Shown one piece after another: positions 1 to 9,551 of a stretch of DNA of 64,000 nucleotides. The DNA lies in contig CAWGJH010000026.1 in assembly GCA_963822695.1 (NCBI GenBank), forward strand, positions 65,704 through 129,703, read 5' to 3'. The notes under the pieces are model-generated. The model saw only the letters and a program-made list of their open reading frames with translations. It was not told the DNA's origin and ran no database searches. Every line of letters starts with the position of its first letter. Within the stretch, counting starts at the first letter, position 1. The stretch is from GCA-003244245 sp963822695. GTDB taxonomy: Bacteria; Actinomycetota; Actinomycetes; Mycobacteriales; Pseudonocardiaceae. The translations under genes and the position numbers were made by a program.

Positions 1-949
1 TCAGCGGCGCCTCGCGCTGTGCCAGCCGCTCGGTTGCGACGGCGAGGCGCTCGGCGGCTAGTTCGGCGTCGAGGATGCCCAGAGTGAAGGCCTCCCCGTC
101 CCCGTCCCCGTCGCGAGCATCCCGGCCCTCGAAGGCGTCTCGGTGGTGAGCACCGCGCTGCTCCACGCCTTCGGCCAGGAGCAGCGCGGCGTCGTTGAGC
201 CGGGTGCGGCGGTGCCGGAGGTCGCGCAGCTGATCCTCAACTGCTCCCGGCACGGCCGCCAGCAGGTCCGCAACCGCCTCGACGAGCGCGTGCAGGCGGG
301 CGCGAAACGCGCGGACAAGCCGGTCGAGGGTCCGCTCCGGCCGCTCGGCGAACGCCCAGCCCCGCAGCAGCAGCGTTGCACCGACGCCAGTTGCGGCTGC
401 TAGCAGTAACCAGGGCAGCTGCGCCACCGTGACATGCAGGTACTGGGTGAGGAAGAGCGGCATGAACGCGGCCATGCCCAGCGCGAAGCCGCGCGGGCCG
501 AAGCGGCGGATGTAAACCGCGACCATCGTCACCGCGACAAACACGACGTCGCCGAGGACTCGGTGCGACGCCAGCAGCGTCCCGGCCACGATCGAGACCA
601 CGGCCGGGCCGAGCATGAGCAGCGTCGTTACGCGCAGTCGTGGCACGTCGGGCTCGTTCACCGCGAGGTTGCTGATCATCGCTAACACCGCAGCGAACAA
701 CACCACGGTCACCGGCTGCCCGCTCAGCGCCCGCACACCAGACATCACAACGGCCGCGAGCACCATCGACGCCGTCCCGATCCCGGCCAGCCGCAGCCGT
801 ACCAGGCCGGGATCGGCTCCGGTTAGCATGGTGCGCAGTTCCGCTAGTGCCCTGCGCCGCCGCACCGCCACAGTCTCGCACGCCGAGAACGGGCCGAGTG
901 ATCTCCAGCTTCGATGTTGAAAATGGTCGTCCACGGGCAGTGCGGTCAC
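1..949 (-). CDS. FUSC-family inner-membrane protein, C-terminus beyond the window
   Basis: Read on the minus strand from a GTG at 949, the frame stays open to the window edge and encodes about 316 residues. The N-terminus begins VTALPVDDHFQHRSW. Several hydrophobic segments follow (around MVLAAVVMSG, VTVVLFAAVLAMI, MLGPAVVSIVAG, VVFVAVTMVAVY and LPWLLLAAATGVG), with the RRFGPRGFALGMAAFMPLF stretch typical of FUSC and aromatic-acid-exporter-like proteins. After it comes a long charged helical cytoplasmic part rich in Ala, Arg and Leu. The GTG overlaps a TGA of the preceding frame (GTGA), which supports this start and coupling to cydB. An earlier in-frame start is possible because the frame is open upstream. 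Substrate unknown. Confidence 0.72.
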   Translation of the reverse strand, partial: MTALPVDDHFQHRSWRSLGPFSACETVAVRRRRALAELRTMLTGADPGLVRLRLAGIGTASMVLAAVVMSGVRALSGQPVTVVLFAAVLAMISNLAVNEPDVPRLRVTTLLMLGPAVVSIVAGTLLASHRVLGDVVFVAVTMVAVYIRRFGPRGFALGMAAFMPLFLTQYLHVTVAQLPWLLLAAATGVGATLLLRGWAFAERPERTLDRLVRAFRARLHALVEAVADLLAAVPGAVEDQLRDLRHRRTRLNDAALLLAEGVEQRGAHHRDAFEGRDARDGDGDGEAFTLGILDAELAAERLAVATERLAQREAPL

Positions 950-1994
950 TGCCCGCGATATGACTCGACGAATAGCCGACAGGTATTGGTCGGCGGCATC
1001 CGGATCCAGACCCGAATGGCGCGTCGGGGGTGACTGCCGGGTCGAGGCGGCCCTGGAGGAAAAGGCGGAATAGCAGGACCAGCAAGGGAACCAGCACGAT
1101 CGCACCGCCTGCGACGGTGATGATGATGGCGAGCAGTGTCAAGCGGCCGGCGGCGGCCTGATCGATCGTGAGTCCGGGGAGGAAGCGGGGCTTTTGCGCC
1201 AGTGCCCAACCCGTGACGATCGCCGCGACGGCGAGAGCTGCCGAGCCGCGGGCCAGGCCGAAGTGGTTGCGCCATACGAGCAACAGGGTCATGAGTCCTG
1301 CTGCGGCGGAAATGCCGATCATCGCGGCGCCGCCGCCGCTGGTCAGGCCGTTGAAGATCGGTGGGGCGTCGTGGCGGACGACGAGCAGGCCGGCGAGCGC
1401 GAGCGTGCCTGCGCACAGGCCCGACCCGAGGGCGCGGAAGTCGACCTCCAAGGTCCGCGCGCCGAGCCAGTGCACGTCGGCGGCGAGGTAGCCACCGGTG
1501 GCGACGGCCAGCGCGCCGATGAGCACCGAGGTGGGGTTCAGCCAACTGGTGATGGGGTCGCCGGTGGCGTTGCCGACGGGGACGCGGCCGGAGGCGATCC
1601 CACCGACGACCGTGCCCAGCGCGAACGGGGTCAGGATCGAGGACAGCGCGAACATGTTTTCGATCGTGCGCTGGCCGCGGGTCCGGTCGAGTTGGCCACG
1701 CAGCGCGTAGGAGGCCCCGCGGAGAATGATCCCGACCGCGGCGATGAACAACGGCACCGCGAACGTCGAAGTGATCGAACCGAAGGCGAGAGGGTAGGCG
1801 GTCCAGCACACCACGAGCACGAAGATGAGCCAGACGTGATTGGCCTCCCAGACCGGCCCCATCGCATGCCGTGCGTGATCCCGGGGTGCCGCCCGGCCGG
1901 CTCGTCCGGGGCCGGCCAGCAGCGTCCAGAGACCGGCGCCGAAGTCCGCGCCGGCCAGGAGGGTGTAGGCGGCAAGACCCGCGATGATGAACAC
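946..1994 (-). pseudogene. cydB: cytochrome bd oxidase subunit II (CydB), apparent frameshift near the 3' end
   Basis: The frame from the GTG at 1994 has the CydB pattern: N-terminal helix with GADFGAGLW, the conserved EANHVWLIFV segment, then repeated hydrophobic helices to LVPLLVLLFRLFLQGRLD, about residue 325. In this frame no stop occurs until 237, deep inside the next gene, which would give 585 residues against about 340 for the family. In another frame a TGA at 946-948 overlaps the GTG of the FUSC gene and would end CydB near 349 residues, so a one- or two-base indel around 950-1020 is likely. The start is also poor: an in-frame TGA lies only a few codons upstream of the GTG. No cydA is present upstream, where an IS6 fragment lies, so a working bd oxidase cannot be encoded here. 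Confidence 0.72.
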
Positions 1995-2269
1995 GATCGG
2001 GATCAGCCATCCCGGTCAACCTCGCGTGGCACGCGACTAAAGCGGCGCAGCAAGCCACGCGACCCCGCTGGCCAGGCCGAGGTGACAGCGTGCCGGACCG
2101 GTACGGACTGGTCCGCCTGAGCGGAATTGTCGTCGCACCCAGGGCGAACAAGCCCTGGCGGGAAAGACCGAATGCTGGCGGTGAACGGCGTCGGTAAGCC
2201 GTGTGCGGGAAACCGCAGAAACATAAGGCTACGGACCTACCGCCAGTGGTTGTCATCGCGCCAGCTCCC

Positions 2270-2494
2270 GACCCTCCTATCACCAGGCCGGGGCCGCCGG
2301 CGACGCAATCCGTTCACGTAGGTCTGACCGAACGTGCGGCACCACGTCCGGATCGTCTCGTAGGTAACCACGACACCACGTGCGATCATCATCTCCTCGA
2401 CCTCGCGGAGACTGAGCGGAAAGCGGTGATACAGCCACACACAGTGACTGATGATCTCCACCGGGTAGCGATAGCCCTTGTACAACAGCGTCAC
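2270..2494 (-). pseudogene. IS6-family transposase, N-terminal fragment
   Basis: The frame begins at a GTG near 2494 and contains LYKGYRYPVEIISHC, WLYHRFPLSLREVEEMM and the helix-turn-helix-like VVVTYETIRTWCRTFG, followed by RRRRPRPGDR. These are the N-terminal hallmarks of IS6-type transposases. The homology stops just where the DDE catalytic domain should begin (normally GDxWHLDE), and unrelated sequence follows. A second, shorter fragment of the same type lies at 44.4 kb. The 275 bases between this remnant and cydB hold no recognisable gene. Confidence 0.72.
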
Positions 2495-2879
2495 CCGCAC
2501 CGCTGGGCCCGCCCAGGCCGGGCGACGTGCCGCCGACACGTGGACGATCACCGATACCACCCAGGACCACGTCACCAAGCCCACCACCACTGATCAGCGG
2601 GACCGCGAGATCACCGGCGCAGCCCCCGATACCGACGCCGACACCACCGCTGACGCGAGTCCCGAGGAAATCGAGGCCCGCGACCCCGGCGCGGCGGAGC
2701 AACCCACTACATCAGCCACGCCAACGGGCGCCGACGCGACTGTGCCCGACGACAAAACGGCACCGGGGCAGTACGAATTCCTGTGCGCCACCGAGAAAGG
2801 ACGTTGCCATGTGCGCCGTCACACCACACCCGAACTGTCACCACGATCGACACCCCCCACCCACACCGGCCTGGGTGAT
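2495..2879. other. no gene recognised
   Basis: Open frames here are compositionally extreme (Pro, Thr and Asp rich) and match no family I recognise. The stretch separates the IS6 remnant from the NlpC/P60 remnant and is probably debris. Confidence 0.4.
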
Positions 2880-3230
2880 CAACTGGTGAGCCCCCGCCCG
2901 CGTAGTCGTCTCCGGAGTAGCGGTAGGGCTGGCTGGGGCTGGGGTGAGCTGGATCTTCACCACTTGGCCGAAATCAGGGGCGTCGATCATCAGTCCGGCA
3001 CCGAGGTAGAGGAGACAGAGACTGACGTGGTGGATGTGCGCGGGGGTGCCCGTGGAACACGAGGTCCCCGGGTAGCGGGGGCTGTGCATCGGGACGCGGG
3101 GTCCGCTGCGGAATTGGGCGTCGACGCTGCGGGGCAGCGTGATCTCGGCTGCGGTGTAGACTGCGGTGGTCAGTCCGCTGCAAGAGCAGCTGTAGCGCCG
3201 CCCTCGTCGAGGGGCGGCGGTGGCGGTGGG
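2880..3230 (-). pseudogene. NlpC/P60 peptidase domain remnant
   Basis: Minus-strand translation gives pieces of an NlpC/P60 cell-wall endopeptidase in more than one frame. CSGLTTAVYTAAEITLPRS (catalytic Cys region) is followed by AQFRSGPRVP. LPGDLVFHGHP is found in another frame, and HIHHVSLCLLYLGAGLMIDAP (catalytic His region) is back in the first frame. The order matches the family, but at least two frame changes interrupt it and the upstream part of the gene is missing. The family cleaves gamma-D-Glu-diaminopimelate bonds in peptidoglycan. It lies just downstream of the car gene and is not part of it. Confidence 0.58.
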
Positions 3231-3256
3231 CCTGGGTGATGGTGGGCGGTGTCCGC

Positions 3257-6200
3257 TTAGAGCAGGCCGAGGTGCTGCAGGTCGGTGACGTACTTGTCGA
3301 TCAGTGGCGCCGAGAGATGGGGAATGTCTTTTTCGGCGCCGATTTTGGCCGCGCGTACTGCGGCGTGGAACACCTCTGTTGGGGCGGGGGCGCCTCGGAG
3401 TGGCTTCTCGGGCTTCTGGTAGGCGTTGAGCAGGGGGAGAACCGTTTGCTGTCGCTGCTTCTCCGGTAGAGCCCTCAGCGTGGTTTCGAAGCGTGCGAGC
3501 CAGTCTTTATAGTCGTCGATCCGCTGGATCTTGTGACCGGCGTCGGTGAGCCAGTTGACGAACGTGTCCAGCGAGACGCCGTCGTCGTAGGGGTTGATGA
3601 CGTCGAAGGAGCGGAACCCTTCGGTGGCCTGCTCGCCAAGTGTGGTGATCGATTCGGCGACGAAGTCGGCGGGCAGTCCGTCGTAGTGTGCCCTCGATCG
3701 GTTTTCTTGAGCGTCGGTCTCGTAGAAGGAGCGCGGTGCGATGCCTGTCGCGAGAAGGCTGAATATCAGCCGGGTGAACGCGTCGGGCACATTCAGCTGC
3801 CCGATGTATCGGGTGTGGGCAAGGATCATGTCGGAGCGAAACACTGCGACCGGCAGGCCGCATAGGTCGTGTGCTTCTCGCAGCAGCACCTCGCCGGCCC
3901 ATTTGCTGTTCGCGTAGCCGTTGGCGTATGTCTCGTCAATCGGACGGACTGGGCTGATAGCGCGAATATCGCCGTCCTCCTGGAAGTCGACGGGGCCGAT
4001 GGACATGGCCACGGCCACGGTCGAGAGGTAGGTGATCGGCTTGATCCGGGTGGTGATCGCCAGGTGGATCAGCTCGGCGGTACCGGCGACATTGGGACCG
4101 AAGAGTTGGCCGTAGGGGAGAACGTGGTTGACTAGGGCGGCTGGGTGGAGGATGAGGTCCACGTTCTGGGCCAGCCGGTCCCAGGTCACCTCGTCCAGGC
4201 CGAGGTTGGGCTGACCGATGTCGCCGGAGAGGACCTCGAGGTGATCGGCGGCCAGCTCGTGGAAATGCTGCAGTAGCTCTGGGTCGCCGCTGTCGAAGAC
4301 CCCCTCGAGCCGTGTCCTGGCCGTGGCCGCGTCGCCTCCCCGGACGACGCAGATCAGTCTGCCGCCGGTCTGCGACAGCCGTTCCAACCATTCGAGGCAC
4401 AGGAAGCGCCCGAGGTAACCGTTCGCGCCTGTGAGCAGGACGGTATGCGGCTGACCGGCGGTGTGGGGGAGCGTTTTAGCGTCGGCCAACGTCTTAACGT
4501 CGATGAACTTGTCCAGCGTGAGATCGCTGGCGTGGAGTTCTGCGGTGCCTTGCCCGTGCACCGTCGCGAACGTGGGGCGCTTCGCACCAGACCCGCGCTC
4601 GGCCTCGATGTATTCCGCAAGCTGTCCCAGGTTGGTCGCTGGACCGATGATGTCCCCCACCGGCACCTCGACTCCGAAGATCTCGTGCAACAGGTTGGAG
4701 AAGGTCAGCGCGGACAGGGAGTCGCCGCCGAGATCGGTGAAGTGCGCGTCCGGGTTGAGGTCGGCGCTCGCGGGTCCCAGGAGCGCCCGCGCGGCGCGGG
4801 TCAGGGTGTCGATCACCGGTTGGTCCGCAGCCGTCTCGCGCAGTGTGCGTAGCTCGTCGACCTGGGCGGCGGCGAGATCGGCGTACAACTGCTCAAGCCG
4901 CTCGCCGTAGTGTTCCTTGAGCTTGGGTCGCAGCAGCTTGCCGACCCCGGAAAGCAAACCGTTGGCGGCGCTGAACGGTTCGGACTCGATCAGAAAGTCG
5001 AGTGGCACCTCGTACGACTGCAGCTCGGCGAGTTTTGCTGTTTGCTGGAGCGACTCGCTGAGCGCGGTCCTGAGTGCGCCGGCATCGTCGGCGAACTTCT
5101 TCAGGGCGTCCTGGGTGGGGACGATGACCGCCAGCAGGGAGGGACGTTCGCTGTTGCCATAGACGAAGATCTGCCGGATCAGCGGAGCGCTGGCGAACAC
5201 GGCCTCCAGCCGCGCGACAGCCACGAACTCGCCCTGCGCCAGCTTCACTACGTTATTGCGCCGGTCGACGTAGACAAGCTGATCCGGTTCGATCTCGGCC
5301 ATGACATCACCGGTGCGGTAGTAGCCGTCGGCGTCGAAGACCTCAGCGGTGACGTCGGGGCGTTTGTAGTATCCCGGTGTGGCGGTGTCCGACTTCACCA
5401 GGAGTTCACCCCTCGGATAAGGCTTGTCAGTCAGGAAATAGCCGAGCTCGGGGACATCGATGAGCTTGTAGTCGATTACCGGCGGACGCGTCACCGTGCC
5501 GTCCCTGGCGACTACCCCGACCTCCGTCATGCCGTAGCCGTCAACTAAGTGCACGTCCAGGCATGACTTAAGGAACGCCTTCATGTCGCCGGCTAGTGGC
5601 GCGGTGCCGACAAACCCTCCAAGAACGCGTCCGCCGAGCACCTGCTCCCGCAGCTCCGCCGCCGCCTCCGCCTGGGCGACGGCAGGGTCGGCGCCTTCGG
5701 AGCGGCGTCGGTCCGCTGCACTCCGGTACCGCTGGAATAGCATATCGACCACTCTGGGCACGAGGCCCATCTCCGTAGGGCCTACGAGGGTCCAGTCCTC
5801 GAACAAGGTCGACAGATCGGTCTCGGGAACGAAATAGCTGATGCCGCCGGCGAGGAAGGACGAGGCCAAGGGAAACCGCCCGCCGAGGTGGTTCAGCGGC
5901 AGGAAGTTGACGTTGAACACGGGCGTCTCGGATTGCGACAAGACCGACATCGTCCACAGCCTGGAGACCATCCGCTCGGTGTACATGGCGCCCTTCGGGG
6001 CCCCGGTGCTCCCGGACGTGTAGAGGATCATCGCCAGCCGCTCTTCGGTACCGGCGGTGTATAAGGGTTCGGGCGGCAACACCCTACCGCGCTCGACATT
6101 CTCGTCCAGCGTGTCGATGAGCACCGGCATGCCCGCGTCCTGTACGCGCCTGCGCGCCAGCTCCAGATTCTCACGTTGGTCGTCAACCTCGGGCTGGTAG

Positions 6201-6820
6201 TCGAAGACCACCAGACGCCGCAGCGACGCACTGTTCAGCGCGGACTCGACAGCGAGATCCAGATACGCGGCACTCACGGCGAGCACCCGTGGCTCGACCT
6301 CGGCGATGATCGGCTTCAACCGGGAGGCCGGTGCGTTGTGCTGCAGTGGCACCAACACCAAGCCGAGATAGGCGCAAACCAGGTCGACGATCAGGTATTC
6401 GGGACTGGCGAAACCCACGGAGGCCACGAAGTCTCCCGGGTTGAGCGGGTGGATCGGGTCGTGCCGCCAGGCGCTGGCGACCGCGCTCACGCGCGCCCAC
6501 AGGTCGCGGTAGCTTATGGTCTCGAACCTGGGCAGCAGATGGGCCGAAGTGCGGCCCGTCGCAGGGTCCATCGTCAACTCACGCGCGCGTTGCCCGAGCG
6601 CAGGGCGGTCTGCGTAGCCCTCCACCAGCGTCTGCAAGAGCGGCGCGAGCCGAAGGCCCGGCCGGCGCGCCGCCTCCATGACCGCGGGAACCGGGTCGGC
6701 ACCCTGGAATTGCGGGTCGCTGGCGTACAAGTCGGCGACCCGGCGGGCGAGCCGATCTTCTCGGGTCCCGCCCTGTCCCAGCAGGCCTCCGATGTCATGC
6801 CGTGCGTCACTCGTCATCAT
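3257..6820 (-). CDS. car: carboxylic acid reductase (aryl/alkyl aldehyde-forming)
   Basis: This 1187-residue three-part enzyme activates a carboxylate with ATP, loads it as a thioester on a phosphopantetheine arm and reduces it to an aldehyde with NADPH. The adenylation domain spans about residues 20-645, with the phosphate-loop motif LYTSGSTGAPKGAM at 266-279, DGYGMTE at 427-433 and the C-terminal lysine region GVGKLLRP (K628). The carrier domain has its attachment serine in LGGDSLSAL (S701). The reductase domain starts with TGANGYLG at 797-804 and has the short-chain-dehydrogenase-like pair in YANSK (Y969, K973). Length and order match NiCAR-type enzymes. Activity needs a phosphopantetheinyl transferase, which is not in this window. 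The gene stands alone with 400 bases upstream that carry a repeat shared with 17.0 kb. Confidence 0.95.
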   Translation of the reverse strand: MMTSDARHDIGGLLGQGGTREDRLARRVADLYASDPQFQGADPVPAVMEAARRPGLRLAPLLQTLVEGYADRPALGQRARELTMDPATGRTSAHLLPRFETISYRDLWARVSAVASAWRHDPIHPLNPGDFVASVGFASPEYLIVDLVCAYLGLVLVPLQHNAPASRLKPIIAEVEPRVLAVSAAYLDLAVESALNSASLRRLVVFDYQPEVDDQRENLELARRRVQDAGMPVLIDTLDENVERGRVLPPEPLYTAGTEERLAMILYTSGSTGAPKGAMYTERMVSRLWTMSVLSQSETPVFNVNFLPLNHLGGRFPLASSFLAGGISYFVPETDLSTLFEDWTLVGPTEMGLVPRVVDMLFQRYRSAADRRRSEGADPAVAQAEAAAELREQVLGGRVLGGFVGTAPLAGDMKAFLKSCLDVHLVDGYGMTEVGVVARDGTVTRPPVIDYKLIDVPELGYFLTDKPYPRGELLVKSDTATPGYYKRPDVTAEVFDADGYYRTGDVMAEIEPDQLVYVDRRNNVVKLAQGEFVAVARLEAVFASAPLIRQIFVYGNSERPSLLAVIVPTQDALKKFADDAGALRTALSESLQQTAKLAELQSYEVPLDFLIESEPFSAANGLLSGVGKLLRPKLKEHYGERLEQLYADLAAAQVDELRTLRETAADQPVIDTLTRAARALLGPASADLNPDAHFTDLGGDSLSALTFSNLLHEIFGVEVPVGDIIGPATNLGQLAEYIEAERGSGAKRPTFATVHGQGTAELHASDLTLDKFIDVKTLADAKTLPHTAGQPHTVLLTGANGYLGRFLCLEWLERLSQTGGRLICVVRGGDAATARTRLEGVFDSGDPELLQHFHELAADHLEVLSGDIGQPNLGLDEVTWDRLAQNVDLILHPAALVNHVLPYGQLFGPNVAGTAELIHLAITTRIKPITYLSTVAVAMSIGPVDFQEDGDIRAISPVRPIDETYANGYANSKWAGEVLLREAHDLCGLPVAVFRSDMILAHTRYIGQLNVPDAFTRLIFSLLATGIAPRSFYETDAQENRSRAHYDGLPADFVAESITTLGEQATEGFRSFDVINPYDDGVSLDTFVNWLTDAGHKIQRIDDYKDWLARFETTLRALPEKQRQQTVLPLLNAYQKPEKPLRGAPAPTEVFHAAVRAAKIGAEKDIPHLSAPLIDKYVTDLQHLGLL

Positions 6821-6887
6821 CTAGCCTTTTGCCGATCTGTACGTGCCGCATGTCGCGTCCCTGGTGTTGGACTCGACCCGTGCTGTT

Positions 6888-6986
6888 GTGAGCATCGCGG
6901 TCGTCGCAACGTGTGTCGTCAAGGCCAGCAGCCATCTTGGTTCCCGGCTGGCCGGCGTCGCGGGCTAGCTGCTAGCCGGAAGGCGG
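6888..6986. repeat. dispersed repeat, copy 1 (upstream of car)
   Basis: About 100 bases beginning TGTTGTGAGC and containing GGCCAGCAGCCATC and the palindrome-rich GCTAGCTGCTAGCCGG. They align with 17017-17127, same orientation, with scattered differences. It lies in the 409-base gene-free stretch 6821-7229 between car and hyuB, about 70 bases upstream of the car start. Nothing else was recognised in this gap. Confidence 0.65.
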
Positions 6987-7229
6987 GAGGCCGCTCGGCA
7001 AGGGCCCGAGTCCGAAGCGAACAAGCCCGGCCGTGCCCCGTAGAACTTCCTCGTGCCGCAAGCCGAACCGCTTGCGGTGCTGGCGCCTCCTGAGGACGGC
7101 AAGATCACGTATATGCCGCAAACGGATGCTGTGCGTGGTCCATCCGCTGGGGCCCGTCAACCAGCGCCTCCCGTTCGCCGTGCTCTGCGGCTACCTCCAG
7201 CAGCATCTTGGGGAGGGTGCGGGCTGTTA

Positions 7230-9551
7230 TCACGAATCCCCGGGGGTGGTGAGGGCGATGTCGTGCAGCGGCTTGTCACCTTCGCGTAGCACCTCGGTCT
7301 CGATGCGCCGCCCGGTGATCGGGCACAGGTACTCGCGGTAGCGGATGGTCCAGCCGGCGCGCCCGGAGTGTGTGGCGTACTCCGGTGCCACGTCGTGGAT
7401 GGGCCGCTCGAGGACCGCGCAGCCTTCCTTGAAGTTGCCGGTGATCGGCCCGAGCAGGGCGCGGCCGGTGATGCTGACGAACTGTGCAGGCTCGCCGTCG
7501 CGCTCGACGATCCCGAGCTCGCCGCCGAGCAGTTGTAGCGGGGTGCCCGCCGGCACGGTCTCGACCCCCTCGGGCACGGTCGCCGCAGTGAGGCGGGCGG
7601 CCAGCAGCTCGGCCCGTCGGGCCGCGGTGGCCGTCTCGTCGACCTGCCTGGACGTGCTCAGGACGACGCCGTAGACGCGGTCTGCGGCCGGAGCGGGCAG
7701 CGAGCCCGCCGCGACGTCGGCGGCGACCCGCTCCGGCTCGCGGGCCAGCGGATCCCCGAATCCGGGGGCGTTGGCACCGGTCCACTCCCAGACTCCGTCG
7801 TCGGCAACCATCAGGGCCGGGCCCTTGGCCTCGATCGCGGCCTCCGCGCCCCCGATCGCGTCGAAGTCCAGGGGAATCTGCCCGGCCTCGAAGGACTTCC
7901 GGACGTCGGAGCCGTGCTTGAGCCGGAAGTGCCCGACCGAGCCCGGGTTGGCGCCGAACGCACCGACCACTTTCGGGAACGACTCGTCAACGTAGACCGC
8001 AGCGCCGAGCCCGGGCACCGTCCACGGGATCGCGCTCTCGAGGAACCCGCGCCCGCCCCGGTAGCGGCCCGCCCCGTCGGCCCCGCCCGGCAGCGCGCGG
8101 CGGTAGAGGAAGAGCATCGGCCAGAGCAGCTCGAGCTCCTCGACGTTGCTCGCCGTTCCTTCGGGGATCCAGAAGTGGCCGCCGAAGTCGACGCCGTCCC
8201 CGGCCGGCGAGGCCGCCAGCGAGCCAATCATGTTGTTGGCGTTCGTGGCGATGAACGGCGTGCCGTCGGCCCTCACGCCGCCGGCGATCATCGCGTAGAA
8301 GGCCGGGTGGGCGTGCCCGATCGCCAGCTTGGCGATCTCCGGTTCGGCGCAGGCCAGCATTTTGGCGATCACCGTGCTGGAGAGGCTGATCAGCGTCTCC
8401 ATCGTGTACATGCCCGCCGGGCTCACCGCTGCTGGGAAGTCCGCGCACGACAACGTGCCCGGGACCGGGTCGAAGTGCACGCGCCGGTATACCCCGCCAT
8501 AAGCGCCGGCCAGGTCCGAGGTGAGCGCCGCGGTCAGCGCCGCGAGGAACGCGCCGACGAACCCGCAGTAGGCGACGTTGATCGAGCCGGTCTGCGGGTC
8601 GGTGCCCCGGTTGTCAACGTAGAGGTGCTCGCCGGTCTTGCGCACCGTGATCTGGTACGTGTACATCGCATTGTCGCCGGTGTGCGCGGCCTCGGCGTAG
8701 AGCCGGTGGCTCCAGGTGCCGTCCGGGATCTTGCGCAGTCGCTCCGCGACGGTCCGTTCCCCCGCGTCGAGCACGCGGTTCATCACAGCCTTGACGATGT
8801 CGGCGCCGTAGCGCTCGACCAGCTTCGTGACCTTATCGACCGCGACGAGGTTCGCCGAGATCGACGCGCGCAGGTCCATGTGGACGTTGGTGGGCACGCG
8901 GGACTGGCGCAGGAACATCTGCTCCAGGTCCAGGCGCACCTTGCCGCGGCTGACCAGCTTGAACGGCGGAAAGGCAGGCGGGTCGAGGAAGATGTCCGTG
9001 GCGTCGATACAGAAGCTGCCCATGACCGAGCCGCCGACGTCGCTGTGGTGCAGCACGTTCGACACCCAGCAGAACAGCTCGTCGCCGACGAACACCGGAG
9101 CGGCGACGACCACGTCGGGCTGGTGCGGGGAGCCGACGAACGGGTCGTTGGAGAGGTACATGTCGCCGGGCTCGATGCCCGGGTTCTCCGCCCGGTTCTC
9201 CAGGATCCACTTGATCGTCAGGGACTGGGAGTTGGAGAAGTACTGCAGGTACGGGCCGAGGAAGACCAGGTCGCCCTCCTGCGTGGTGATGGACGGCTGG
9301 AAGTCACGGGTGATCATCGTGACCGGTGAGACGCACAGCCGCTGCAGCGTCTGCCCGTGCTCCATATTGATGTTCATCAGCGAGTAGCGGATGACCTCGA
9401 ACGTCACCGGGTCGACCTCGTCGGACGCCGTGGTGTGCAGGCGCAGGCACGCCGGGATGTTCAGGGTCTCGCCCGGGATGTAGCCACGCTGGACGCCGTC
9501 CCACACGATCGCGGGAGCCTCAGGTGTTGCCGGGTAGATCGACTCGGTCAT
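7230..9551 (-). CDS. HyuB-family (hydantoinase B / acetone carboxylase alpha-like) subunit
   Basis: This 773-residue protein is full length for the family. Recognisable segments include DEVDPVTFEVIRYSLMNIN, SPVTMITRDFQPSI, WILENRAENPGI followed by DMYLSNDPFVGSPHQ, and VSNVLHHSDVGG. The pattern resembles acetone and acetophenone carboxylase alpha subunits more than 5-oxoprolinases, but no small gamma subunit is visible nearby. HyuA/HyuB systems use ATP to open cyclic amides or to activate ketones for carboxylation. The start ATG overlaps the stop of the HyuA gene (TGATG), so the two are translated together. The substrate cannot be named from sequence. The neighbouring car and oxalate genes suggest a role in catabolism of a small carbonyl or amide compound. 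Confidence 0.9.
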   Translation of the reverse strand: MTESIYPATPEAPAIVWDGVQRGYIPGETLNIPACLRLHTTASDEVDPVTFEVIRYSLMNINMEHGQTLQRLCVSPVTMITRDFQPSITTQEGDLVFLGPYLQYFSNSQSLTIKWILENRAENPGIEPGDMYLSNDPFVGSPHQPDVVVAAPVFVGDELFCWVSNVLHHSDVGGSVMGSFCIDATDIFLDPPAFPPFKLVSRGKVRLDLEQMFLRQSRVPTNVHMDLRASISANLVAVDKVTKLVERYGADIVKAVMNRVLDAGERTVAERLRKIPDGTWSHRLYAEAAHTGDNAMYTYQITVRKTGEHLYVDNRGTDPQTGSINVAYCGFVGAFLAALTAALTSDLAGAYGGVYRRVHFDPVPGTLSCADFPAAVSPAGMYTMETLISLSSTVIAKMLACAEPEIAKLAIGHAHPAFYAMIAGGVRADGTPFIATNANNMIGSLAASPAGDGVDFGGHFWIPEGTASNVEELELLWPMLFLYRRALPGGADGAGRYRGGRGFLESAIPWTVPGLGAAVYVDESFPKVVGAFGANPGSVGHFRLKHGSDVRKSFEAGQIPLDFDAIGGAEAAIEAKGPALMVADDGVWEWTGANAPGFGDPLAREPERVAADVAAGSLPAPAADRVYGVVLSTSRQVDETATAARRAELLAARLTAATVPEGVETVPAGTPLQLLGGELGIVERDGEPAQFVSITGRALLGPITGNFKEGCAVLERPIHDVAPEYATHSGRAGWTIRYREYLCPITGRRIETEVLREGDKPLHDIALTTPGDS

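Noticed and set aside
1194..2120. Long plus-strand open frame opposite cydB
   Set aside because: It is a high-GC shadow of the CydB coding strand, rich in Arg, Glu and Gly, with no domain.
2478..3239. 253-codon plus-strand gene
   Set aside because: Asp, Thr and Gly biased sequence without a domain; the minus strand has NlpC/P60 motifs in part of the span.
7914..9329. 471-codon plus-strand open frame opposite hyuB
   Set aside because: Antisense shadow of a gene with strong family matches; composition is His, Arg and Val biased.
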